This document shows positions 32,988-42,164 of a DNA stretch of 64,000 nucleotides, one piece after another; position 1 is the stretch's first letter, and every line of letters starts with the position of its first letter. The position numbers and the translations under genes were made by a program. Source of the stretch: Flavobacterium sp. CG_23.5 (GTDB lineage Bacteria > Bacteroidota > Bacteroidia > Flavobacteriales > Flavobacteriaceae); assembly GCF_017875765.1 (NCBI RefSeq), contig NZ_JAGGNA010000001.1, forward strand, positions 310,001-374,000, given 5' to 3'. A model generated the notes under the pieces. It did no database searches. It worked only from the letters and a program-made list of their open reading frames with translations, and was not told the DNA's origin.

Positions 32988-33704
32988 ATGGCAGAGTGGA
33001 CAGAAAGAGCCGAACTTTTATTTAAAAAAGAAGGTTTAAATAAATTGCAGAATGCAAATGTATTAGTCGTAGGACTTGGTGGTGTGGGTTCTTTTGCAGC
33101 CGAATTTTTGGCTAGAGCAGGAGTGGGGAAAATGACCATTGTAGATGGAGATGTAGTTGATATTACCAATATAAACAGACAATTACCAGCTTTACATTCT
33201 TCTGTGGGGCAACCCAAAGTTACTGTAGTTGGTGACCGATTAATGGATATCAATCCGGAATTGAAACTGACCCGCGTACAAGAATTTCTTTCGCCAGAGC
33301 GTGCTTTCGAGATTGTTTCGGAGGAATTTGATTATGTATTGGATTGTATCGACAGTGTAACCCCAAAATTGAATTTGATTATCGCCGCAAAGCGAAAAAG
33401 AGTGAAAATTATAAGCAGCATGGGTGCTGGCGGAAAGATGGAAGCTTCCAAAGTAAAAGTGACCGATATTACGAATACCGTCAATTGTTTTTTTGCAAAA
33501 ACAATCAGAAGACGTTTGAAAGAATTTAAAATTGATAAATTGAAAGTCGTTTTTTCTTCTGAAATTCAGGATGAATCAAGTCTGAAAATGACGGATGGTT
33601 CTAATTTTAAAAAATCATTCTACGGGACAAATAGTTATATGCCAGGATTATTTGGTTTATATGCTGCGGAAACTGTGATTCGTTATTTGCTTAAAAAGGA
33701 GTAG
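32988..33704 (+). CDS. tcdA: tRNA threonylcarbamoyladenosine dehydratase
   Basis: E1-like enzyme that cyclises t6A37 to ct6A in tRNA. 238 aa: WTERAELLFKKEGL at the start, the nucleotide loop GLGGVGSFAAEFL, DITNINRQLPA, a DCIDSVTPKL segment and a C-terminal CFFAKTIRRRLK region, all as in CsdL/TcdA. Family proteins depend on a sulfur donor pathway. Confidence 0.93.
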   Translation: MAEWTERAELLFKKEGLNKLQNANVLVVGLGGVGSFAAEFLARAGVGKMTIVDGDVVDITNINRQLPALHSSVGQPKVTVVGDRLMDINPELKLTRVQEFLSPERAFEIVSEEFDYVLDCIDSVTPKLNLIIAAKRKRVKIISSMGAGGKMEASKVKVTDITNTVNCFFAKTIRRRLKEFKIDKLKVVFSSEIQDESSLKMTDGSNFKKSFYGTNSYMPGLFGLYAAETVIRYLLKKE

Positions 33705-33710
33705 TTTTTA

Positions 33711-33736
33711 GTCTCAGTCTCAGTCTCAGTCTCAGT
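33711..33736. repeat. GTCTCA hexanucleotide tandem repeat
   Basis: Four perfect GTCTCA units plus a GT, directly after the tcdA stop codon. It is in non-coding DNA; copy number could vary between strains. Confidence 0.85.
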
Positions 33737-33788
33737 ATTCTGATAATCAAACATCTAACCTCTAACCCCAAACTTCTAACCTAAAAAA

Positions 33789-34463
33789 ATGATACAAACA
33801 GTAATTTTTGATATGGACGGCGTAATTGTCGACACAGAGCCCGTACACCGTTATGCTTATTTTAAACAATTTGATGAATTGAATATTGCTGTTACGGAAG
33901 AAATGTATACCTCATTTACAGGGTTTTCAACTAGAAATACATTCCAGACTTTGAAGGAAGCTTTTCAATTGAATCATAATGTTGAGGATTTAATTCAAAG
34001 AAAAAGGAACATATTTAATGATGCTTTTGATAGTAAAGAAGATTTAGAATTGCTGGAAGGCGTTGAAAACTTAATCAAAGGATTACACGAAAACGGAATG
34101 CAATTGATATTGGCTTCCTCTGCTTCAAAAGTTACTATTGAGCGTGTTTTTCGTCGTTTTAAACTGCATCAATATTTTACTCATGTCGTGAGTGGAGAAG
34201 ATTTTCCTAAATCAAAACCGCATCCTGCCATTTTTGAACACGCAGCTAGTTTATCGATTGCTCCAAAAGAAAATTGTATTGTAATTGAAGACAGTACTAA
34301 TGGAGTGAAAGCTGCTAAAGCTGCTGGAATTTTCTGTGTGGGTTACAATAGCATTCATTCAAAAGACCAAGATTTATCGGAAGCGGATGTAGTAATTAAT
34401 CATTTCAATGAATTGGGTTTGGATGAAGTGAATAATATTGACTCCAAATTAAGGAATATTTAA
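33789..34463 (+). CDS. HAD hydrolase, beta-phosphoglucomutase/phosphatase type
   Basis: 224 aa. Motif I DMDGVIVDTEP (8-18), a helical cap, motif II LASSAS, lysine in SKPHP and motif IV IEDSTNGVKAA. The subfamily includes beta-phosphoglucomutases and sugar-phosphate phosphatases. Substrate unknown. Confidence 0.9.
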   Translation: MIQTVIFDMDGVIVDTEPVHRYAYFKQFDELNIAVTEEMYTSFTGFSTRNTFQTLKEAFQLNHNVEDLIQRKRNIFNDAFDSKEDLELLEGVENLIKGLHENGMQLILASSASKVTIERVFRRFKLHQYFTHVVSGEDFPKSKPHPAIFEHAASLSIAPKENCIVIEDSTNGVKAAKAAGIFCVGYNSIHSKDQDLSEADVVINHFNELGLDEVNNIDSKLRNI

Positions 34464-34514
34464 CATTTAAGAATACCTGAATTTGTAAATTTGGGAAACA
34501 TAAAAACAGATACT

Positions 34515-35360
34515 ATGAAAAACATCTTAATTGCATTTGCTATCATTATTGCAAATTTCACCATTGAGGCACAAGTGAAAACGCCTCAAGCCAGTCCAAA
34601 AGCCGCTATTATTCAAACGGTTGGTTTAACCCAAGTTGAAATTAATTATTCCAGACCAAGTGCTAGAGGAAGAGCCGTTTTTGGTAATTTAATCCCTTTT
34701 GAAAAAGTGTGGAGAACGGGAGCTAATGAAAACACAACAATATCATTTAGTGATGATGTAGTTATTGATGGAAAAACTTTAAAAAAAGGAAAATACTCTA
34801 TGTATACTGTTCCTAAAATTGAAAGCTGGGATATCATATTTTATTCAACTACAGATAACTGGGGAAATCCTGAAGAATGGAACGAAGCTAACGTAGTATT
34901 AAGAACCACGGTGAAGGAAGAAACTTTGCCAAAACCAGTTGAAACTTTTACTATCGGGATAAGCGGTTTAGATAATAATTTTGCCTATTTAGAAATGTAT
35001 TGGGAGAGTTCTTATGTTGCTTTAAAGTTTGAAGTTCCTACTCAAAAAACAGCAATGGCAAGTATTGAAAAAGCTTTGGCTGGACCAGCTGCCGGTGATT
35101 ATTTTTCTGCAGCGCAATTTTTATTGCAGTCTAATGGAGATAACGCTAAGTCATTAGTTTATGTAAATAAAGCTTTAGAAATGAATAAGGATAAACCATT
35201 TTTTTACTACCGTTTAAAATCATTGATACAAGCAAAACTTGGTGATAAAAAAGGTGCTATTGAAACGGCAAAAATATCTATGGCTGCAGCTGAAAAAGCT
35301 AAAAACCAAGATTATGTAAAGATGAATAAGGAAAGTATTGCAGAGTGGAGTAAGAATTAA
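34515..35360 (+). CDS. DUF2911 family secreted protein
   Basis: 281 aa from ATG 34515, which opens a typical signal peptide (MKNILIAFAIIIANFTIEAQ). The DUF2911 core has INYSRPSARGRAVFGNLIPF, VWRTGANENTTI, KKGKYSMYTVP, and the C-terminal third is TPR-like (SLVYVNKALEMNKDKPFFYY). Start 34491 would be a TTG with a non-signal extension. Periplasmic, function unknown. Confidence 0.88.
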   Translation: MKNILIAFAIIIANFTIEAQVKTPQASPKAAIIQTVGLTQVEINYSRPSARGRAVFGNLIPFEKVWRTGANENTTISFSDDVVIDGKTLKKGKYSMYTVPKIESWDIIFYSTTDNWGNPEEWNEANVVLRTTVKEETLPKPVETFTIGISGLDNNFAYLEMYWESSYVALKFEVPTQKTAMASIEKALAGPAAGDYFSAAQFLLQSNGDNAKSLVYVNKALEMNKDKPFFYYRLKSLIQAKLGDKKGAIETAKISMAAAEKAKNQDYVKMNKESIAEWSKN

Positions 35361-35382
35361 TACTTTGTTTTTTTTTAATCTT

Positions 35383-35419
35383 AAATCCCGTTCGCCTAAG
35401 CAAACGGGATTTTTTTATA
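35383..35419. terminator. bidirectional terminator
   Basis: AAATCCCGTT (35383-35392) and AACGGGATTT (35403-35412) with T-run after. It separates the DUF2911 gene from the convergent symporter gene. Confidence 0.85.
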
Positions 35420-35462
35420 ATTAATAATGAAAACTATTCGTGCTAATATTGAATTTAAAATG

Positions 35463-37184
35463 TTAGGCTAATGATTTTTCTTTCCTAAAAATAGTCCATT
35501 GTAAAACTAAAGAAATTATAATCGTTAACATTGCTCCAATGAAATTTAGCCACAAATAACCCAGTTTTTCTTCTCCGCTTGGGTAAATATAGATGGCAAA
35601 ATAATAGATTATAAAAATGGTGATTTGCGTTACAACCGCGCTGTAAAAAATAGCTTTAGATTTGACTTGTTTAATATAAAATCCGACAAGAAAAATACCG
35701 AGAACCGTTCCGTAAAATATAGATCCGATGATATTTACCAATTGGATTAAATTTTCAAATAAGGTTCCTATGCAAGCAAAAAGGATGGCAATTACCCCCC
35801 ACATTAATGTAAAAAACTTTGTGGCATTCAGATAATGTTTTTCTGATTTTTCTTCTTTCAAATTACGCTTGTAGATATCAATTGCAGTGGTCGATGCCAA
35901 GGCATTCAGTCCGGAAGCAGTTGAAGACATAGCTGCAGAAATAATTACAGCCAATAATAAACCGATAAGTCCTTTGGGTAAATAATGCAAAATGAAGTGG
36001 AAAAAGACATAGTCTTTATCGTTAGTTTCACTTCCGCTATCGGCTTTCAGAATAATTTCTTTTGCTCGATCTCTTAAATCTTTCTCCTTATTAGATAAAG
36101 TAACTAATTCTTTTCGAAGGATTGGATTGTCATAATCTTGATTCAACTGATCAATGTACAAGAGATTAATCACTTTTTTATCTTCTGATAAATCGTCTAG
36201 TTTCTTTTCTAAAGAATGATATTCACCTTTGTATGCCGATTTTTCAACTATTATTTTATTGTTCGGATTAAAATTTAACGGAACTGGATTGAATTGGAAA
36301 AAGACAAAAACCATCACACCGGTAAGTAAAATAAAGAACTGCATAGGAACTTTCAATAGACCGTTCATAATCAATCCCATCTGACTTTCTCGAACAGATT
36401 TCCCTGATAAATAACGTCCAACCTGAGATTGGTCTGTACCAAAATAAGCCAAAGCAAGGAAAAATCCTCCCGTAATACCACTCCAAAAAGTATATTTTTC
36501 CTCAGGATCAAACGAGAAATTTACGATATTCATTTTGTCATTTGCTCCAGCGATATGCAAAGCACTAGTGAAAGTCATATCATTTGGTAAATAATGTAAA
36601 ATCAGAAAGAAGGTAATAAACATCCCCGACATAATCACAAACATTTGCTGTTTCTGAGTCACGTTTACCGCTTTTGTTCCTCCCGAAAAAGTATAAATAA
36701 TTACCAAAACACCAATAATAATATTCATAATAGTGAGATTCCAGCCTAGCAACGCAGACAATATAATGGCCGGCGCATAAATGGTAAGACCTGTTCCTAG
36801 TCCCCTTTGAAATAGAAAAAGTAAGGCCGCAAGGGAACGCGTTTTAAGATCAAATCTTTTCTCGAGATATTCGTACGCTGTATATACTTTGTATTTATGA
36901 TATATTGGGATAAAAGTGACGCAAATAACTACCATGGCAATTGGTAGTCCAAAATAGAATTGTACAAATCCCATTCCGTCGTGATAAGCCTGCCCCGGTG
37001 TAGATAGAAAAGTGATCGCGCTGGCTTGAGTTGCCATAACCGAAAGACCAACAATATGCCAAGGCGTTTCATTACCGCCAAGAATAAAGTCTTCTACATT
37101 TTTGCTGCCTTTGGTTTTCCAAGCACCATAAATAACAATAAATAATAAGGTGACAATAAGTACAATCCAATCAAATAGTTGCAT
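35463..37184 (-). CDS. sodium:solute symporter (SSS family)
   Basis: 573 aa, about 13 membrane helices. SSS features: FILGGNETPWHIVGLSVMATQASAI-type start (helix 2), GLGTGLTIYAPAI, SGGTKAVNVTQ, and GTDQSQVGRYL. A charged loop of about 70 residues (330-400) interrupts the helices, as in several Bacteroidota members. Substrate unknown. It begins 3 bp after a 35-aa membrane protein gene. Confidence 0.92.
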   Translation of the reverse strand: MQLFDWIVLIVTLLFIVIYGAWKTKGSKNVEDFILGGNETPWHIVGLSVMATQASAITFLSTPGQAYHDGMGFVQFYFGLPIAMVVICVTFIPIYHKYKVYTAYEYLEKRFDLKTRSLAALLFLFQRGLGTGLTIYAPAIILSALLGWNLTIMNIIIGVLVIIYTFSGGTKAVNVTQKQQMFVIMSGMFITFFLILHYLPNDMTFTSALHIAGANDKMNIVNFSFDPEEKYTFWSGITGGFFLALAYFGTDQSQVGRYLSGKSVRESQMGLIMNGLLKVPMQFFILLTGVMVFVFFQFNPVPLNFNPNNKIIVEKSAYKGEYHSLEKKLDDLSEDKKVINLLYIDQLNQDYDNPILRKELVTLSNKEKDLRDRAKEIILKADSGSETNDKDYVFFHFILHYLPKGLIGLLLAVIISAAMSSTASGLNALASTTAIDIYKRNLKEEKSEKHYLNATKFFTLMWGVIAILFACIGTLFENLIQLVNIIGSIFYGTVLGIFLVGFYIKQVKSKAIFYSAVVTQITIFIIYYFAIYIYPSGEEKLGYLWLNFIGAMLTIIISLVLQWTIFRKEKSLA

Positions 37185-37187
37185 AAG

Positions 37188-37295
37188 TTAAGAGTATAAT
37201 TGCATTATTAGGTAAAAAATTAAAATATAGATCGCATTGACTGCAAGGACCCAACTATAGCTTTTTTTCCAAGTCTTTAATTTTTTCTTTTCCAT
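37188..37295 (-). CDS. 35-aa single-helix membrane protein paired with the symporter
   Basis: MEKKKLKTWKKSYSWVLAVN is followed by a hydrophobic helix (AIYILIFYLIMQ) and a short tail. It starts at ATG 37295 and stops 3 bp before the symporter start. I recall similar tiny proteins immediately upstream of Bacteroidota SSS symporters, which suggests a small subunit. Too short for routine gene callers. Confidence 0.6.
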   Translation of the reverse strand: MEKKKLKTWKKSYSWVLAVNAIYILIFYLIMQLYS

Positions 37296-37306
37296 TTTTT
37301 AATGTG

Positions 37307-39838
37307 TTATGGCTTAAATTTTTGTGCAGGAATTTTTACTGGAGCTTTTAAAGAAATTATATTTGATAATAATCTAAAAGCACCTGGAACTCCTTCCGGT
37401 AATTCTCTAAAAAAACTCAAGCCGGTATAAATATAGTATCCTTTTCCGTACGGAGCAACTAGTAAAGCCCCGTTTTTTGGAGTTTCACCTTTGTCATTTG
37501 ATGATAAAATAGGAGTGAAGGCTGGGTCAAAGTTATTTGCATAATACAAGCCTTGTTCCTGTTGCCAGCCTTCAAAATCCTTAACTGTAATTTTATTTGG
37601 ATTGTTCAAAACGGCATGATTTGGTGCTAAGAAACGAACTTCGGCATTTTCTTCAGTTACACGATCATTTGAAATTTTCATTGGAAAAGGAGCAATATTT
37701 GCAGAAACTGCCTCTTCAGGAGTGTTGTATTGCACCAGCATTGTTTTTCCTTCTTGTACAAAATCAAAAAGTATCGCTTGTTTATTGGCTAATTCTTTTA
37801 CGGTATTGTAAGCTCGTATTCCTGTAATTACAACATCAAAATTGGCTAATTTTCCAGGAGTTATTTCCTCCGGTTTAAGTAGCGTTACTTTATATCCCAT
37901 TTGAGACAGACTTTTAAGAACTTCGTCTCCGGCGCCCATAATGTAACCAATTCTTTCATCATTAGTTTTCAAATCTAATTTGATAAATTTTGCCTCCGCA
38001 GGTTTCAATACTTGTTGTTTGGTTATGTGGTTGTAATCGATAATTATTTGGTCTTTATCATATGGTCTATTATCAATAAACGCAATGCTTTTGGCTACAG
38101 CTTCATCATTTTGATCCGGAGGTGTAACTTGAAAATAAACGATTTGTTCTGTCCCTTTCTTTTCTAAGTTAAATGGAATTGATTTAGGTAAAACGTTCCA
38201 ATTATTTGGTAGTTCCAATTTTAAATCTCCTTTGATCCCATCTTTTCCAGATTTTATTTTTACTGCTATTTCTTTATTTTTTCCGTTTTTAAAAAGGGAA
38301 ACTTTATCAAGAATACTTGTGGTTACTTCAGGAACAATATCTAAATAATTATACATTTCACCCTTTACACCATCGTTATATTTGTAAATAACAGTTCGTT
38401 CAAATGGAATTTCGATGTTGTTGATTAACAGGTTAAATACCACTTTTACTTCCCGAATAATGTCTGGAATCCCAATATTTTTTTGATTTTCGACGCTATA
38501 CATTCCTACTGTTCCCTTGTCTTTTAACCAATAGGGTTGCGTATAGTCAATAGTTGTTGGCAATTGTAAATCGAGATTTATGGTATTTGAAACATTATTA
38601 GCTAGTATTTTATTTTGCGGCGCATTTTTTTGCTCCGGCAAAGTGGTTATACTACTTAATTGCATGATTGTTTCACTTCTATTTATGGCTTCCAGTTTTA
38701 GTTTTACAATTCTTCCCGGAGTAGCTTCCTGGTTTTGCGCGACAGCTTCAAGATATAATCCGGAACAGGCTGCAATGATTTCTTTTATGGCGGAAGATTT
38801 TATCGTTTTCCAATGATTATCCTCCAGCGATTGTACCATTGAATAGGCTTTCGCCAAATTTGGAATGCTGGCTGAAGGATTGTGATAATCAAATTGAGTC
38901 GCAATAGTTGTCAATAATTCACCAATAGGTTTTCCGCCTTTTACTCGGTTCCAACTCGTATCAATTCCTTCAAAAATGGAACCTTTGTTTTGTAATTGTT
39001 CACCATTTATAAACTCTAAGTATTCGGTGTCTTCCCCACGACTTCCAGTGCTTCCAAAGCCTTGTGATTGGTGACGACTTCTACTTAATGCTGCAATTTC
39101 CTGATTTGATTTTCCAGTCGATGGAAAATAAACTCCAGTTTGTATGTCGATTAAATTAGATTTATCTGCTGCATCAAATTTTTCTTTACTTCCATAAAAC
39201 CACCACGAAGTATTAAAAAACTGGCGCTTAGGCTGCCATGGTTGGACTAATTTTAATTGCTCTGGAAAAACTGTTGGATCATTTGCGAGTTTAAAACTTT
39301 CTACACTCAACATGGCCGAAGCGGTATGATGCCCATGTGTTGTTCCTGATGAACGATGGTCGAAACGATTGATAATTACATCGGGTTGAAATTTTCTAAT
39401 TGCCCAAACTACATCTGCCAAGACTTTATTTTTATCCCAAATTTCTAATGTTTCTTGCGGATTTTTTGAAAATCCAAAATCATTAGCACGCGAGAAAAAC
39501 TGCTCACCACCATCAATTTTTCTAGCTTCAAGAAGTTCTTGAGTTCTTATTACTCCTAATAATTCACGTAATTGAGGTCCTATTAAATTCTGGCCACCGT
39601 CACCGCGAGTTAAAGATAAATAACCAGTTCTTGCTTTTTTTTCATTTGATAAATAAGAAATCAACCGAGTATTTTCATCATCAGGGTGCGCAGCTATATA
39701 AAGAACAGATCCTAAAAAATTAAGTTTTTGAATTTGATTACAAATTTCAACCGAATTTAATTTTTGGGGTTGCTGCGCTTTTGTTATTTGAAAACAAAAA
39801 AGGAAAAGTATTAAAGGTAGAATATATTTATTTTGCAT
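37307..39838 (-). CDS. large secreted PIG-L (LmbE-like) deacetylase
   Basis: 843 aa from ATG 39838, which gives a clean signal peptide (MQNKYILPLILFLF...TKAQQ). The N-terminal 230 residues are a PIG-L zinc deacetylase: AAHPDDENTRL metal site and HGHHTAS segment. The remaining 600 residues hold a beta-sandwich region and a C-terminal GATase-like portion (VVITGIRAYNTVKEL, LLVAPYGKGYYIYTG). Such enzymes de-N-acetylate sugars; the substrate is unknown. It is upstream of the small protein and symporter, 11 bp apart, and probably co-transcribed. Confidence 0.88.
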   Translation of the reverse strand: MQNKYILPLILFLFCFQITKAQQPQKLNSVEICNQIQKLNFLGSVLYIAAHPDDENTRLISYLSNEKKARTGYLSLTRGDGGQNLIGPQLRELLGVIRTQELLEARKIDGGEQFFSRANDFGFSKNPQETLEIWDKNKVLADVVWAIRKFQPDVIINRFDHRSSGTTHGHHTASAMLSVESFKLANDPTVFPEQLKLVQPWQPKRQFFNTSWWFYGSKEKFDAADKSNLIDIQTGVYFPSTGKSNQEIAALSRSRHQSQGFGSTGSRGEDTEYLEFINGEQLQNKGSIFEGIDTSWNRVKGGKPIGELLTTIATQFDYHNPSASIPNLAKAYSMVQSLEDNHWKTIKSSAIKEIIAACSGLYLEAVAQNQEATPGRIVKLKLEAINRSETIMQLSSITTLPEQKNAPQNKILANNVSNTINLDLQLPTTIDYTQPYWLKDKGTVGMYSVENQKNIGIPDIIREVKVVFNLLINNIEIPFERTVIYKYNDGVKGEMYNYLDIVPEVTTSILDKVSLFKNGKNKEIAVKIKSGKDGIKGDLKLELPNNWNVLPKSIPFNLEKKGTEQIVYFQVTPPDQNDEAVAKSIAFIDNRPYDKDQIIIDYNHITKQQVLKPAEAKFIKLDLKTNDERIGYIMGAGDEVLKSLSQMGYKVTLLKPEEITPGKLANFDVVITGIRAYNTVKELANKQAILFDFVQEGKTMLVQYNTPEEAVSANIAPFPMKISNDRVTEENAEVRFLAPNHAVLNNPNKITVKDFEGWQQEQGLYYANNFDPAFTPILSSNDKGETPKNGALLVAPYGKGYYIYTGLSFFRELPEGVPGAFRLLSNIISLKAPVKIPAQKFKP

Positions 39839-39940
39839 TTTTTTGAATTTAATTTGCAACAACTCCAAATGTAGGAATTAAATAATTTTTTATAAAATGT
39901 TTTTGATTTTCTTTCGAAAAAATAAAAACTTGATAACACA

Positions 39941-39982
39941 AAAAAAGAGAGACAACCTAAATTGGTTCTCTCTCTTTTTTTT
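39941..39982. terminator. terminator after the first of two paralogous secreted genes
   Basis: AAAAAAGAGAGA and TCTCTCTTTTTT arms flank an AACC/GGTT inner stem. It serves the minus-strand gene ending at 40006. Confidence 0.75.
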
Positions 39983-40005
39983 AATTTTCTTAATGAAAAA
40001 TCTAA

Positions 40006-40563
40006 TTAGCCACGACCATGTCCGCGACCATTTCCATTGTTACCATGTCCTTCATTTCCATGACCATTGTTTCCACGTCCTTCGTTTCCGTGACCTTTGT
40101 TACCATGACCTTCATTACCACGATCGTAACCTCTGTTACCATTGCCACCACGATTTTCGTATTCTCTACGGTCATTATTGCGGTATGCACCTATAGATCT
40201 TTGTGGTCTTCCATGATAACCTTTGTAATATCTAACTCTATCATTTCTGTAATTGCTATAAGGTCTTGAACCATGATAGTCGTTCAATACCACTTTGTAT
40301 CCGTTATACAAATCATAATTTCTATATTGTCCTGGCAAATATCTAGATCTTGTCCATCTTCCTCCATTGAAATAAATAAATTGTGTAGCTCTGATGTCGT
40401 AGTAGGCTTCAACATCAGGTAAATAATAGTAGTCAACATCAGAATAACCCTGTGGACCCCACGATGGCGCCGTTCCTATGTTTACACTTACTGAAACTTG
40501 TGCATGAATTGTGCTTGAGGCAAAAAGGATTATTCCTAAGGCGAGTAGTTTTAAAGTTTTCAT
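40006..40563 (-). CDS. secreted protein with Gly/Asn/His repeat tail (paralogue 1)
   Basis: 185 aa. Signal peptide to about residue 21 (..SSTIHAQ). The domain (YYYLPDVEAYYDIRATQFIY, then GGRWTRSRYLPG and VVLNDYHGSRPY) is shared at high identity with the protein at 41024-41521. The last 45 residues are a degenerate 6-residue repeat (GHGNEG, GHGNKG). The family is common in flavobacteria; function unknown, likely periplasmic or surface. Confidence 0.85.
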   Translation of the reverse strand: MKTLKLLALGIILFASSTIHAQVSVSVNIGTAPSWGPQGYSDVDYYYLPDVEAYYDIRATQFIYFNGGRWTRSRYLPGQYRNYDLYNGYKVVLNDYHGSRPYSNYRNDRVRYYKGYHGRPQRSIGAYRNNDRREYENRGGNGNRGYDRGNEGHGNKGHGNEGRGNNGHGNEGHGNNGNGRGHGRG

Positions 40564-41023
40564 TTTCCGAATATTTAATTAATAATAATTTTATACTAAC
40601 TTTTTATGTCAGTAATTTTTATGTAAATCCAACAACTGTGCCAATAAATTTTACTTAACATATTTGTTGAATATTGTTTTTGAAAAAAATAATTTGATAG
40701 GTCCCTAATGACTGCGCGATCATCATGAAATAAACTTTTATTTTTTTTTACCTTGTTTACCGACTTTATCACAGTAAAAGTATGGCCTAAAGCTTAATTT
40801 GCAATTATAAAATTGTAGTTGAGAATTATATAATTTACCGTTACAATCTTGATTAAATTTTATTTAATGCGCGAATAGATAAGTGGGTAGTTTTAAAGAA
40901 TCCTTTTTTCAATTCACTTGAAGAAATTAGAAACAAAGTGCAATAGATTAACTTTTATAAATGATTTCTAAAAAAAAAAGAGAACCCGCGCTGGGTTCTC
41001 TTTTTACTTCAATTAATTAGGAA
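40564..41023. other. 460-bp gap holding a promoter-like region homologous to 42008-42104
   Basis: No gene is supported here. Minus-strand sequence from 40840 down to 40755 aligns gaplessly over about 86 bp with the region upstream of the small membrane protein gene (42104 down to 42019), including a TAnnTTTA -7-like box in both. TTGGCACA at about 40646 also recurs upstream of paralogue 2. A terminator lies at 40975-41005. Confidence 0.45.
40975..41005 (-). terminator. terminator of paralogue 2
   Basis: AAAAAGAGAACCC (40975-40987) and GGGTTCTCTTTTT (40993-41005), perfect 13-nt arms with a 5-nt loop. Confidence 0.85.
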
Positions 41024-41521
41024 TTAATGTTTTCCTTTACCTTCTTTATGTTCTTTTCCTTCTTTATGGCCTTTTTCTCCTTTATAGCCTTTGTCTTCTT
41101 TATAACCATGATTTTCGTATTCTCTATGGTCATTGTTACGATACGAACCTATTGATTTCTGTGCTTTACCATGATAACCTTTGTAATATTTCACTTTATG
41201 ATTTTTAAAGTTAGTATATGGTCTCGATCCATGGTAATCATTCAACACTACTTTATATCCATTATACAAGTTGTAATTTCTATACGGTCCTGGTAAGTAT
41301 CTAGCTCGTGTCCATCTTCCTCCATTGAAATAAATAAATTGTGTAGCTCTAATGTCATAGTATGCTTCAACATCAGGTAAATAATAATAGTCTACGTTAG
41401 AATAGCCTGAAGGACCCCACGCTGGTGGAGTACCAATATTTACATTTACTGAAACTTGTGCATGAATTGTGCTTGAGGCAAAAAGGATTATTCCTAAGGC
41501 GAGTAGTTTTAATGTTTTCAT
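41024..41521 (-). CDS. secreted protein with Lys/Glu/Gly tail (paralogue 2)
   Basis: 165 aa, tandem duplicate of 40006-40563: the first 21 residues of signal peptide are identical in most positions, and the core differs at few sites (VNVNIGTPPAWGP versus VSVNIGTAPSWGP). The C-terminal tail has diverged completely into lysine- and glutamate-rich repeats (GYKGEKGHKEGKEHK) instead of GHGN repeats. Function unknown. Confidence 0.85.
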   Translation of the reverse strand: MKTLKLLALGIILFASSTIHAQVSVNVNIGTPPAWGPSGYSNVDYYYLPDVEAYYDIRATQFIYFNGGRWTRARYLPGPYRNYNLYNGYKVVLNDYHGSRPYTNFKNHKVKYYKGYHGKAQKSIGSYRNNDHREYENHGYKEDKGYKGEKGHKEGKEHKEGKGKH

Positions 41522-41640
41522 TTTTCAAATATTTAATTAGTAATAATTTTATTGTAACCTAATCATCAATGTTTTTATATTAAACCAAAATTGTGCCAAA
41601 TGGATCAATTAACATTTTATTAGGTTTAGTTTCGAAAAAA

Positions 41641-41664
41641 AAGAGAAGTTTATAAGCTTCTCTT
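41641..41664 (-). terminator. terminator of the small membrane protein gene
   Basis: AAGAGAAG (41641-41648) pairs with CTTCTCTT (41657-41664), flanked by A-run and T-rich sequence. Confidence 0.65.
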
Positions 41665-41685
41665 TCATTTAAATTTAAAAATTGA

Positions 41686-42003
41686 TTACAATAAAAGAAT
41701 CAATAAAAGGATTATGATAATTATTGCTCCAACAGAAAAATATACACCGTTTCCTGTAGATCTTAACTCAGATTTAATGGCGCGAACTTCTTTACGAAGC
41801 GCTTTTTTCTCAGAAGATTTCAAAGAAGATTTATCCATTGCTTTTATTTCATCTAATCGGGAAAGCATAATCTTTACTTCAGCAGGTACTTCTTTAGTAT
41901 TGTTTGCTATTGTAGTTGGTGTTTTTTCAGCTGCAATCATTGGAGTAGCTAAAGCGCTTAATGACAATACCATCATCATTAAATAGACTATTAATTTCTT
42001 CAT
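41686..42003 (-). CDS. small protein with signal peptide, coiled coil and C-terminal membrane helix
   Basis: 105 aa. A signal peptide (to about 24), a charged helical segment (EVKIMLSRLDEIKAMDKSSLKSSEKKALRKEV) of coiled-coil character split here for length, and a C-terminal hydrophobic helix (VGAIIIIILLLILLL). Common in flavobacteria, function unknown. It may be co-transcribed with paralogue 2. Confidence 0.75.
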   Translation of the reverse strand: MKKLIVYLMMMVLSLSALATPMIAAEKTPTTIANNTKEVPAEVKIMLSRLDEIKAMDKSSLKSSEKKALRKEVRAIKSELRSTGNGVYFSVGAIIIIILLLILLL

Positions 42004-42109
42004 CTTGTTTGTTTTTTTTGTTTAAAGTTATTATTACGGTAAATGTATAATTTAGATAATAATTTATAATTATATAATTGCAGCCGAGATTTATATAATT
42101 TACAGCATA

Positions 42110-42148
42110 AAAAAAAGAGGCTGATCATAGTGATCAGCCTCTTTTTTT
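42110..42148 (-). terminator. terminator of the beta-barrel gene
   Basis: AAAGAGGCTGATCA and TGATCAGCCTCTTT arms around a 3-nt loop, with A- and T-runs outside. Strong and bidirectional. Confidence 0.9.
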
Positions 42149-42164
42149 AGAAATATTCTAAATA

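Noticed and set aside
40642-41600. TTGGCACA words upstream of both secreted paralogues as sigma-54 promoters
   Set aside because: The -24 half is good, but the -12 half (TTGC) is mismatched in both copies (TTGG and TGGT), so the shared word is more likely from the duplication.
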